64,000 nucleotides of DNA, from NCBI GenBank assembly GCA_034509495.1, contig CM067513.1, positions 17,010,047 to 17,074,046 of the forward strand, read 5' to 3'. This DNA comes from Acestrorhynchus altus (taxonomy: Eukaryota; Chordata; Actinopteri; Characiformes; Acestrorhynchidae). The notes beneath the pieces were generated by a model. That model was given only the letters and a program-made list of their open reading frames with translations. It was not told the origin of the DNA and ran no database searches. A program made the position numbers and the translations under genes. Within the stretch, counting starts at the first letter, position 1. Each line of letters begins with the position of its first letter. Positions 1 through 11,350 of this stretch are shown here, piece by piece.

Positions 1-819
1 TCCTTTGCTGTGTTTGTTTTAGGGCATCAGCTCAGCTAAGAATGTCTTGAAATGAAAACACCATTAAAAAAAGGGAAGCCTATTGCACACACTGACAGTG
101 TTGTGATCTTATATCTACCTCTATCTGAGAACGCAGCTGGGTGTGTGTTGGGTCCCCAAAGCAGATAGTAATTTCAGAAAGGAGAATTTGTCTTATTCAG
201 GTGAAGTGGAGTGAAGTAGTTCTGCACATTGCTATAGAGATTAGCCCAGTCAGCACTTTTCTCCTTCCTCCAACACACCACAGTGTTAGTGTCTCTTTGA
301 TTGACTCCACCGGCCAGTCTCGGCCCTTTGTGAGCACCAGGCTCTAATTAAAACGGGTGAGGGATTTATCATGATCACTAAAAAATTGATGAAAGTTCTA
401 TAGCCCAAGAGTTTTTGAGCTCATCGTGTGCAGTTTTAATCCGACCATAAAGGTGCACAGACGTCCGAGATTCATTGCTTGGTTAGGAATATTTGAGCTT
501 TTCTCTATGAAGACTGTGAATAGCCTATAAGTCATAGGTAGAGCGATATAACTTTCAGGTTTTGCAGTCTGCTCTCTTATTGATCAAACACAGATACACA
601 TGCCCAAAGCACTGAAAAATGGACGTTAAACCTACCAGTGAGGTGCTGTTGCTTTTCCCACGACAAGAAAGCAACATGGATTTGCAGAGTGGATTATTCT
701 CGTTACTCAAGTTGAGCTAAAGTTACACATGAAGTGAAATTCTGGAGCTGTTCAGCCTTTTGTTGGGGACTCAGCTTGCCACTCAATGGTGTGATTCTTG
801 TGCCCACATGAGGCCCACA

Positions 820-975
820 TGGCAAGGTTATTTTCAGTACCAGTAAAAAGTTGGACAAAAGGACTGGGACACTTGCCCATTCATTGTTTCTTTCAAAATC
901 AAGGGGATTTTTTTTTTAAGTTTATCCTGTTTTTGTTGGAGTAGCTGTCTGTACTGTCTAGGAAAGTTAGTTAAG
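820..975 (+). repeat. MITE fragment of the 'TTGGGACACC' family
   Basis: A degenerate copy reads ggactgggacacttgcccattc and then a stretch about a cccattcattgtttctt context, followed by ttgttggagtagctgtct. The same order of motifs recurs at 10255, 37728 and 51105 in this window. Confidence 0.5.
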
Positions 976-1189
976 TAAGTACATTTATTTATTTGTAAAG
1001 CCCCGTTCATACTAGATGGCAATTCAAAGTGCTTTAGAGAAAAAAAATCTAATAAGAAAAATAAATAAATAGTACAAACATGAGCACCTTGTGCATGTAA
1101 AAGTTGCCGTTTTCTGCACCCTAAGTGAGCAAGAACACAGCCTCAAGCTTATCAGCCCCTGGGATACCTTTGCTAACTATTGAAAAACC

Positions 1190-1325
1190 TGTAAGGCAGG
1201 GGTAGGCACCTCTAGTCCTTGAGTGTCACACAGCTTTGTGCTCCTCCTGCTCAAGTACACCTGATTCAGCTCACCTGTTGATTCCAGGTTCAGCAGGTCT
1301 GTTAATTTTAACAAATTACCGCTTT
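1190..1325. repeat. dispersed repeat fragment (hAT-like MITE style)
   Basis: The phrase 'gcacctctagtccttgag' followed by 'acacctgattcagctcacct' resembles an abundant teleost repeat. A second diverged piece lies at about 57700-57800. Family name not determined. Confidence 0.35.
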
Positions 1326-1326
1326 C

Positions 1327-1510
1327 ATGCCCTGAAGGACGAACAAGGATGGACAAGATTAGAAATGAGCAGATCAGAGGGACAGTGAAGGTGGAGCAGT
1401 TTGGCGATGAAGCCAGAGAGGCCAAATTGAGATGGTTTGGACATGTGTTGAGGAGGAACAGTGGATATATTGGACAAAGAATGTTGGAGACGGAATGAAG
1501 GAGAAGACTA
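1327..1510 (+). mobile_element. RTE-type LINE reverse transcriptase relic
   Basis: Frame from 1352 reads DKIRNEQIRGTVKVEQFGDE, AREAKLRWFGHVLRRNSGYI, GQRMLE before a stop at 1496. The motif RWFGHVLRR ... GYIG.RMLE is the signature C-terminal end of RTE/Rex3-like LINE reverse transcriptases. Only about 48 codons survive, so it is a dead 3' fragment. Confidence 0.75.
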
Positions 1511-1790
1511 CATGGATAAACTCCCTGTTGGAACGACTGATTAACAGTTTTCAGGGCATTATGTTGGTAAGGGATCATGTAGAGGATTCTAGTTATGAAA
1601 TCCCATATAAAAGTGTTTCCATGTCAAAGCAAGTCATATTACATTTTAGGTTTTTATTGGTATTAAAGTTGACAGTCCAGTGCTACTAGCTGCTCTGCCT
1701 TATACCAGTAAACTTGCCAACATTAAGAGTTATTTTTGGATGACTCTATTAAGCTGGTTTTATTTCACTATTATATTTCTTGTTGCTGAT

Positions 1791-2090
1791 TTAAATACTG
1801 CAACACCACCTCTCAGCCTGCCTGCAACCCTGCTTATAGATATTAAAATCCCCAGTAATTAAAACATCAAACTCAGATAATATTGTACACAGCAGTTCTG
1901 CAGAGTCTTCAAGAAAACCTGAATGTAGCGTGGGTGGATGGGAGATGACAAACAGTGGAGCAGGATGATTACTCTTCAGTTGTACTGCCAAGTATTCAAA
2001 TACAGGGTATTTCCCTAACAAAATCTGCCTACAGCAGACTGCAATAGAAACGTGCAACACCACCACCTCTCTTGTCTACTCTGGAAACAT
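1791..2090 (-). mobile_element. LINE endonuclease-domain relic
   Basis: The minus strand reads GFLEDSAELLCTILSEFDVL then ITGDFNIY. The GDFNI motif after a hydrophobic strand is typical of the apurinic endonuclease domain of L2/CR1-like LINEs. No reverse transcriptase is attached. Confidence 0.6.
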
Positions 2091-3177
2091 AAAAACGTTC
2101 AAATTTGGAGGACAGACTTCATTTGTCACTTTAATTCCAATTACCTCATGTCTCAAGAAAAAAAGAAATTAACAAATCCAAACAATAGTCTTCCATGAAG
2201 ACTAGCTAACGGATGAACTTAATGTGATTGAGCATCATAATTTACATTACCCACAGATTTCTACTGTTTCGACTTCTAAACCGATTGGTCTTTATTCTGA
2301 GAGCTGTGTCCCCAGCTATTGGAAAGAACCAGGATGTAAGATGTAAAACTTTCTGCTAGATTTTGAAGTGGGGGCTTCATGCAGGTGTGTATATCCAGTG
2401 TCATATAAAATACTATTCACATATACATTATGAACTCAAATGCTTTATTTATAATTACAATAAAAAAAAATCATACTAAAGGTCTTTTGGCTTTTGGACA
2501 TGTCTCTGTCTTTGAATATACAAAACATCATTCTGCCAAACTCCATTTGATTTGTATTGTGTAAGGTTTTCCATTAAGGGTTGCAATTAAAGTTATTAAA
2601 TAAAAAACCCAGATAATTCAAAGAAAAACATTAACAAAGATAAATTAGGATAATATAAAAATTCAGAAGAAAAGAAGAATTGAATGGTCTCTCAGGCAAA
2701 TATTTTGCTTTGCTTAGTGGATGATATGGTGTTGCTCGCTGGTTTCAATGGGGTGTCTAGGTAGTTGGTAGGTGGTGGTTGTAGTTTTACTGGGTGGCTT
2801 CAATGGTATTTGTAGGTGGTTGTTAGGTAGTAGCTGTTCCCATTTCAGCGTAGTACAAGCTGCCCTACATTTTTGTTATGTTAAGCAGCCGACAGGGACG
2901 TGGAACACACTCCTACATAAAGGTGCGCTACAAGAAGTACCACTTTTGGTTCTCAAAAGAACCATCTCCATCTCATATTGCCTCTCTTGCACATATGTTT
3001 TTGTGGCATCACTCAAGGAACTGTGAAGCATCGTTTTAAAAAGTGTACATAAAATGTCCAAAAGAGATTGCAAGAGTGTATAAAACTGCATCAAGACAAA
3101 GAATCAGAGAGAGTTGGCCATAACATAAGCACCACTGAAAGGTGAGGTAAAGGTGAGGTTATTTTCATCTACATTGA

Positions 3178-3632
3178 CCTCCGTCAGTAGATATCAGACA
3201 GCAAGTGAAAAGTCAGTTGGTGATGTATTGAAAGCAGGAGAAATGGATATGTGTATGACTCTAATTGGATGTCTAGACAACTTGGTCAGAGCATTTCCAA
3301 AATATCAGGCAAGTCTTGCAGGGTGTTGCCATTTTTTAGTGGTCAGTATCTTCCATAGGTGGCCAATGATGAACTGATGACAAGGTCATGGGAACCTGTG
3401 GTTCATTGATGCGATCCATGGAGGCCCACCAAACTAATGTCTGAGGTTTAAATAAGACATTTTGACCAGAACTGTGATGACTGAAAAAAAAAATCTTAAG
3501 AGATCTGTTGCTTATGTCTTGATACTGGAGACCCCAGAACACCTTCAGAGGTCTTGTGGAGTCCATGCCTCGAATACTCAAAGGGGGACCTACTCAGTAT
3601 TAGGAAGGTGGTGTTATTGTTATAGCATATCG
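3178..3632 (+). mobile_element. Tc1-like DNA transposon relic, internally deleted
   Basis: The start (gcaagtgaaaagtcagttgg, gtcagagcatttccaaaat) and the end (cttcagaggtcttgtggagt, ttaggaaggtggtgttatt) match the two ends of a teleost Tc1-like family that I recognise. Most of the transposase gene between them is gone. Diverged pieces of the same family are at 53620-53790 and 56335-56545. Confidence 0.65.
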
Positions 3633-3957
3633 AAGTTTTGAGTTATACTCTTTATGTTCATAATTTTACACATTATTTTATGGCTATGATAACTTTATTC
3701 TCTAAACTTCTCTAAAATGTAGACCATAGTCAAACAAAAGTAAAAAAAAAAGACCTTGTTGATTAGGGTGATCCAGACTTTTGAATGATATTGTATGATT
3801 TTATCACACCTCATGTGAATGATAATTCTTGAGCCTAAATCAGTGAATCATTATTTGTGTTTTTAAACATGTACCATCATGTACCCAACACATCCACTGT
3901 GTCTCTCCGTGGTTTTAGTGGTTTGTACACTGACTGATATTGTGGCTTTTCTTTCAG

Positions 3958-4150
3958 AGAGACGTGATCGTGAAAATGGGCACCTGTGCTCTGTGTCTGC
4001 TGGTCTACTTGACCTTCTACAGGGTGTGTCCAGTAGAACGTGTCATCGAAGACCCCAAATTCACATTGCAGCCCTTCTACCTGCGGGTCCTCTTCCTCTA
4101 CTTGTCTATGCTGAGCTTACGGCCCAAGTACTACTTTGTGTGGACACTGG
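3958..4150 (+). CDS. mboat2: mboat2 internal exon (membrane helices before the catalytic region)
   Basis: The acceptor ctttcag ends at 3957 and the donor gtgagg starts at 4151. The exon begins in phase 0 and ends with one leftover base. It encodes a hydrophobic stretch (CALCLLVYLTFYRV), a loop, a second one (YLRVLFLYLSMLS), then RPKYYFVWTL. This matches the human segment ending in ARPKYYFAWTL. Confidence 0.92.
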
Positions 4151-7100
4151 GTGAGGAAGGCTGGTTTTGTTGTCTTGTTGGGATGCTCTGTGCAGAATAG
4201 TGACAGTCACTTGGCAACCTTGCATGAGTGGTAGTTCATGTTCTGTTATACTAGGGCTACACTGCACCCTTGTGTGTAAAAATGGAATTGCATCAAAGCC
4301 ATCACACCCTTTGGTTATGTTCACATTACAGAATTGACAAAATCTGATTATTCCAGTTAGTATTAAAACAAAGAAAATCATACACTCTACAGCCAAGCAA
4401 CCTTATTTGTGTGGCCTGATTTACATTTGCATGTTGCATTATGTGTTAGCATTGCAGCAGTGTCTTAGAAACAGTAATCGCTGTTAAAGTAATAATGTAT
4501 CTGACCTTTTTTCCACCTTTGTCTCGCTCTAATAATGACTAGCTGAGAGCTGCCCAGAGCAAATTATCTTTGTGACGATGGATTTGGCTGCTGCTTGGAT
4601 GGGCTGAATTTCAAATTGCTCCCTGCACTGTACAATACATGGGTCATTACAACATTGGCTCCTGTTCCAGTGCATTGTAGAAGGCCCTCCATAATGTAAT
4701 TCATAATGAAAAAAACATGTGTTCTCTTGAGTTGCGTCAGTACTTCACAGCTTTAAATGTGCATTTAATGATTTACACGTGGATGAAATGCTCATTTTCA
4801 GATTTTAAAACAAGGTATTTCTATACATTTTACTTTGTAGAACCGTCTGTACCTAAGCATGACATGCATAAACATTTAGGGCATAGGGCTTTACAGTTGA
4901 TCATACTACACAGGAGTCTTGGTTCTGGGCTGCTTTTGCTGTTGATCCACATTAGGACCAGAGCTGTGCCAGTGAAAAGCAGGCAAACTGTTTTAAGGTG
5001 GATACACCAGTAAGAGACATCTCTTTAATAGTACTAAGCTGACCAGTTCATGCATTCTTAATGTTACAATCAGTTGAATTTAGGAAACCTTTGGCCAAGT
5101 CTGTGGTGCTAAAAGCTCTTATATACCTACACTAATTATTCAGTTAAACACACCTGAGTAATCACAAAAACCTGACCATTATACACTGCTCAAACAAATA
5201 AAGAACACTTAAACAACACAATATAACTCCAAGTAAATCAAACTTCTGTGAAAGTAGGAGGGCAACAACCCAGCAGCAGGACCGCTACCTCCACCTTTGT
5301 GCAAGGAGGAACAGGAGGAGCACTGCCAGAGCCCTGCAAAATGACCTCCAGCAGGCCACAAATGTGCATGTGTCTGCAAAAACGGTTAGAAACTGACTCC
5401 CTGAGAATGGTATGAGGGCCTGTGGTCCACAGATGGGGGTTGTGCTCACAGCCCAACACCGTGCAGGACGCTTGGCATTTGTCAGAGAACATCAGGATTG
5501 GCAAATTCGCCACTGGTGCCCTGTGCTCTTCACAGATGAAAGCAGGTTCACACTGAGCACATTTGACAGACATGACAGAGTCTGGAGAGTGATGCTGTGG
5601 AGAGCAATCTGCTGCCTGCAACATCCTTCAGCATGACCGGTTTGGCAGTGGGTCAGTAATGGTGTGGAGTGGCATTTCTTTGGAGGGCCACACAACCCTC
5701 CGTGTGCTCACCAGAGGTAGCCTGACTGCCATTAGTTACCGAGAAGAGATCCTCAGACCCTTTGTGAGACCATATGCTGGTGGTTGGCCCTGGGTTCCTC
5801 CTAATGCAGGACAATGCTAGACCTCATGTGGAGTGTGTCAGCAGTTCCTGAAAGATGAAGGAATTGAAGCTATGGACTGGCCCGCCCGTTCCCCAGACCT
5901 GAATCCGATTGGACAGATCTGGGACCTCATGTCTCGCTCCATCCACCAACGTCACATTGAACCAGACTGTCCAGAAGTTGGCGGATGCTTTAGTCCAGGT
6001 CTGGCAGGAGATCCCTCAGGGGATCCGCCACCTCATCAGGAGCATGCCCTGGCATTATTGGGAGGTCATACAGGCATGTGGAGGCCACACACACAATACT
6101 GAGCCTCATTTTCACTTGTTTTAAGGACTTTACATCACAGTTGGATCAGCCTGTAGTGTGTTTTTCCACTTTAATTTTGTGTGTGACTCCAAATCCAGGC
6201 CTCCGTTGGTTAATACATTTGATTTCCATTGATGATTTTTGTGTGATTTTGTTGTCAGCACATTCAACTTTGTACAGAACAAAGTACTGAATGAGAATAT
6301 TTCATTCATTCAGATCTAGGATGTGTTATTTGAGTGTTCCCATAATTTTTTTGAGCAGTATATATATGAAAAAGTCCTTTGTTGCCCTTTAAGTGAGGAT
6401 TGTGCTCTTTAACCACATGCAAAATATTTTTTACAAATTAAATAAAACATGACTTTGTGCCAATCTATGTGAGTGCACACTGTGTCCAACAGAAGGCTAT
6501 TTGGGATTCAGTTTGTATTCACAGATCATTACTGGACAAGGCTGTATCTGGCTGTAGAAGCTAGTTTGATGTCTCGTATATTGGACCTGAGAGTAGAAAA
6601 TGATTTGTCCTGTATGGAGTTCATTTTATGCCAAAATGTTTGAATGATTTGAGCTCACAGCTCATGAATTTGGATGCTCTTTCCAACACTGTGCTTTAAT
6701 TCACATATTGAAAACTCCATTCAGGTGTGTGCAAAACGCTTGAGCTTCATTCAAAATTTGAAAACGTAGTCAACAATGCTCGCCTCAGATGACACTCATA
6801 TGTGCTCAGAAGCTCTGTGTTCTCAGTTCCACAAACCTTTTCTAAAGTTTCACATCTGCACAGTATAAAACGCTGGGACATTTTTGCAAAACACCAGTAA
6901 ACTCAGTGGCTGTGACCACTTTAGGGCACAATTTTCCTCCAAACAGTAAAGTGGAATTTGAATGTGATTTTGAGGCACTATAATCTCCCACAATTCACTG
7001 GTAATTTAAAGTAAACATTGTAGGTCACTACATGAGCTGAATATGGACCACAATGGACCAGTGAGTCTCATTACTAAGCAAAACAGTTGCTTCGGCAGAA

Positions 7101-10100
7101 TTGAGCTGGTGACGTTTGCTCATATAGCTGGTAGCTAAGCCAGTGATAGTTACGAGCCACTGGACGCTGTGAAGTTCTGATGTTTTCACCCTTTAATGTT
7201 AGTTCATTAATGAGAGGCTCATGTTTGTAAGATTAGATTACATTAGATTAGATTAGATAGATACTTTATTGATCCCTTACAATCCCGAAGGAAAGGGAAA
7301 AACAAAAGCAGTATACATGAGGTAAAGAAGAAAAAAACACACTCAGACTATGTTCCGAGAGGAACATGATTTAGGTAGATAAAAAACATCCAAGCACTCA
7401 TGCACACATAATCAACACAGACTGGGGGAGGGGGTGTAGGATACAACAAGCAAGTCCCGCTCGGCAGCCAGCCTTATCTAGCGCACATTTGCAGTCCTTG
7501 CTCATCCAGCTGCGAAGACGTTTTTCCTCCTGCAGATGGCGCCTTGCCCGGAAGCCAAACCTGAAGTCCAGCAGTTGTCATGACAATGTCTCAGTTCTTA
7601 GATAACAAAGCTCAACAACTGCTGAAAACAGCCTTGAGTAGCCAGCCAGAGACTGCAATCAGCAGTAGGTAGGAGAAGGGAGGGAGCATCCCAGAACGTT
7701 GTCCTCCGGGGGAGATTTCCCGCATCTGCCAAGGTCAGAGCTGATAGGGGGAGCCGAATAACTCATAACAAGAATATTTTGGCTGGGAGAGAGTAGGGTC
7801 CATTTTGCAGCTTCTCATCTCCTGTTGTATGGTCTCCCAGATGATCAATACTCCTTTGCAAAAACTGACAGTTTCTTCGAGATGTTCTCCAATGTGCGAT
7901 GTAAAGTCACAGTCTGAGTCCCAACAGCCTTGCCCAGAGTGTCAAACATCTCAGGCAGCTTAAAGGGGCCTTTGATAGCTGCCCACACTTCTCTAATTTT
8001 CCGATATGCCAGTGCAGTGCCCAGTCCAATCAGCAGAGTACTCACTATCAAAAATCCAAATATATATCCTCAACATCCTCGACTGACAGCACCGCCAGGC
8101 ACACGACCCTCCACCTCTCCCAGGAATCCATTGTGTATCCAGCTGCAAATGTCCCGTCAGGACACGCAGGTTCCCCCGAACCCAGACTTCTCTTCGAGAA
8201 GATGGTGTCAATTGCGTTGAGAGGCCAGTTGATCAAATCCATACTTTGGTTTAGAAGAACAGCGTTGAGCGAGTCTCCCAAGTGAGATAGTAGCAGACAA
8301 GACTGAAGAGCTAAGCAGGAGAGATAAGGGAGGAGAGGGAGGAAAGTGCGACCGCCTTCGCCGAGAGCCAAGAGAGAGCAACGTAATCAAGGATTATTCC
8401 ATGAACAGAGTTTACTAGCTTTAATTCAGAATTCAGTTTGTGTGTGTGAACACAGCTTAAACACGAATCAGACACTCGCGTGTTTGGTTATGTGACTAGT
8501 GCTGATGCGTGTTGCTGATGAGGAAGTGTCCGAATTGATCTATTTTTCTACACTACTTAGTAAACTATAATACTGTCCCTATATAGTGCTATACTAACGA
8601 GGGAACATCGATCCAAAATGTGAATTAATATGGCATTCTGTCACAAGCAATGTTTCTTGTTGTAACTAAAAGCAGGGTGCTGGGAGGTGTAGTCAAATTC
8701 ACTAGCACCATGCTCAGATCACTGCTGTGTTCTCATTTTGGCACAAAAACATCTCTATACCATTAATTTGATGCATACAGTACTTTCACACAGTGATGTT
8801 TACGGTGTCTGCATTCAGTTAATTTAGCACAATTTACCCAGATTAAAGTGAATCTCCAGGTGAGAGAGCAGTTATGAGTAAGATCTGCAATTACATAATC
8901 TACGTACTTGGGCCCACCATACAAATGAGTACGACTCTTTTAATAACTTGCTGAAAAAAAGTAATTTACGATTACAGCAGACAGTGACAGTACTGTTCTT
9001 TTTAAGTTTTATATTTATCTCTTTCTCTTCAGCTGATGCCATCAACAATGCTGCCGGCTTTGGCTTTAATGGGTACAACAAAGACGGCACTCCAAAATGG
9101 GACATGATATCAAACTTGAGAATACTGGACATTGAGGTACGTGAAAGCCAAGTGCCAATCATGTCCGTGTTCATAAAGCTCTACTTTGGACTGAATGAAC
9201 CTATTGATTTCTTCCTATCACAGCTTGCAACCAGCTTTAAGTCATTCCTCGACAACTGGAATATTCAGACAGCGATGTGGCTGAAAAGGTAGATGCCCTG
9301 AACTTTCTCTGTCTGATCCTGTGAACTACTGTGTTACACTTCATCTCACAAATTACAATGTGTGATGTTTGTTGATCCTAGGGTGTGTTACGAGCGCTGT
9401 CCGTACCATCCAACAGCAGCCACCTTTCTGCTCTCTGCTATGTGGCATGGAGTGTACCCAGGATACTACCTCACCTTCGTCACAGGCATCGCAGTGACGC
9501 TGGCAGCCAGAGCAGTAAGTGTTGGGACTGCATTATTACATATTATACCACGGTTAGTTCTGACAGTGAGAGGCCACTCTGTTATTAAAAAAATCTGTTA
9601 CATTGAAAAATACAAGTAAGAAGTCTGCTGAAAAGAACTATCATTTTCTATAATTATTATTAATAATGTACTATAATTAAAGGCTCCCTTTAATGGACAT
9701 CTGAATTTTGTACATTTTATCGAAATATAGGAGTTTAAAATAATATGTAAATACTGCCGTTCACATAGATTTACCCATTCAGTCTAAAACAGTTTGGCCC
9801 TGCATTCTAGTACTGCAGATGTCATGAGTGTTTCGGCTCTGAGCGATGTTTGAATTTGACACTGTACAAGGCAAACAATCAGAACAGGGCTCATAGCTGT
9901 AAACTCAAACTCATACTCAAACTGGGCAGCCCATGTAAGTGTAGCTGAAGCATATATTAAGAATATTTGGCCTATAATTGTTTGCCCTTCTAATGAAGAC
10001 ATACTACAGTAAAGAACAATTTAATGTTCTTGCCTTATACATAACTGTTCAGTAGGCTTGACATGTAGTTTTATGCTCTATGGACATTTACAAGTACTGT

Positions 10101-11312
10101 ATTTTCTGGACTATAAGCCGCACCCGCAAAGTTAAAAAACAAACAAACTGGAAAATAACATGTATAAGAAGAAAAAGCTGCACCTCATTAAAAGCCGCAT
10201 GGTTTAAAGCGTGGGGGAAAAAGTAGCGGCTTATACTCCGGAAAATACGGTATTTAGGATTGTATTGGGGCACCTGCTCATTCATTGTTTCTTCTGAAAT
10301 TACGATAATTAAAAAGTTTACGCTGCTATTGTTGGAATAACTGTTTACAGGAAGTATTTTTTATTCCAATACCGGTATTGGAAAAATAATGCAACAACCT
10401 TTTACTATTTTCAGAGATATAAACCAAGCAGTCAGTTTTTTTTAACTATACAAGTATTTTATTAAGGGTCATTATACCTGATAATTATCACTGTTATAAC
10501 TGATAATAATAAGAACTTCCTAATATCCTATACCAAGGTTTCTCAACCTGTGGTCCGGGTACCACCAGTGTGCTGTGAAGCACTCTCTAGTGGTCCACAG
10601 GCCCATCCTCAGGGAGAGAGTTATCCATAGTGAGCTGAAAACAGTACTTTAAATCATAAAATTCTTCATTAAAAAATTACGTTTATTAATTATACATAAA
10701 AATCAAGATATCAATCATGTTCTAGCTAACAACCAAATTAAGTTATCATAGGCAAGTTAAAAGTTTTCAGTTCGAGACAATGCAGCAGTGGTGCTTGACG
10801 CAGACAATTAGAAACCCAGAGATGTAGAAGTGTCTTAAACAGAAACATACAGAGAAAGCTGTGAGACACACCTACACACGTCCTTCCTGCTTATTTTTAT
10901 GAGGGACATTTGGGTCGGATGCTTTCATGAAGACATGCTGTTCAGCAGTTGCTCAGGCCCTTATTCTCATATTTTCTGTGCACTTTGAGTTTTTCTTGTG
11001 GACCGTTGGCCCATGAGGAGGAAAAGTTTGAGAACCCCTGTTCTATACTGTACCACCATGAAACCATGATATTTTCTGTGACCGTTGGAAATGGAAATCT
11101 CATATTATTACAATCATCACCATCATCCCCAACTCACCCCACATGTACTGGATAGAGAACTATGGCTCCACAGATCAGTTATGGGGGGTGAAGTACACTT
11201 ATAGTACACTTACAAGTATACTACTAGTAAAAATCTGTAAGCTTACATCATAAAGTATATTTTGGAAACGTGTTACATTTACTTAATTAAACAAACTACT
11301 TTTTCTACGGCA

Positions 11313-11350
<38 letters not shown>

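Larger units (their letters stand above)
1..3957 (+). other. mboat2 intron, no exon recognised
   Basis: I found no stretch that matches the MBOAT2 exons preceding 3958. The segment holds LINE and Tc1 relics (separate entries) and AT-rich DNA. A small variable exon, such as the human-type Ser/Glu-rich loop exon, could be missed by eye. Confidence 0.55.

Noticed and set aside
1..60. A possible exon after the tttgttttag at the left edge.
   Set aside because: The following frame does not resemble MBOAT2 and no donor in phase is seen.
5238..5695. Minus-strand open frames of 67-128 codons.
   Set aside because: They are antisense to the Tc1 transposase relic and have no family resemblance.
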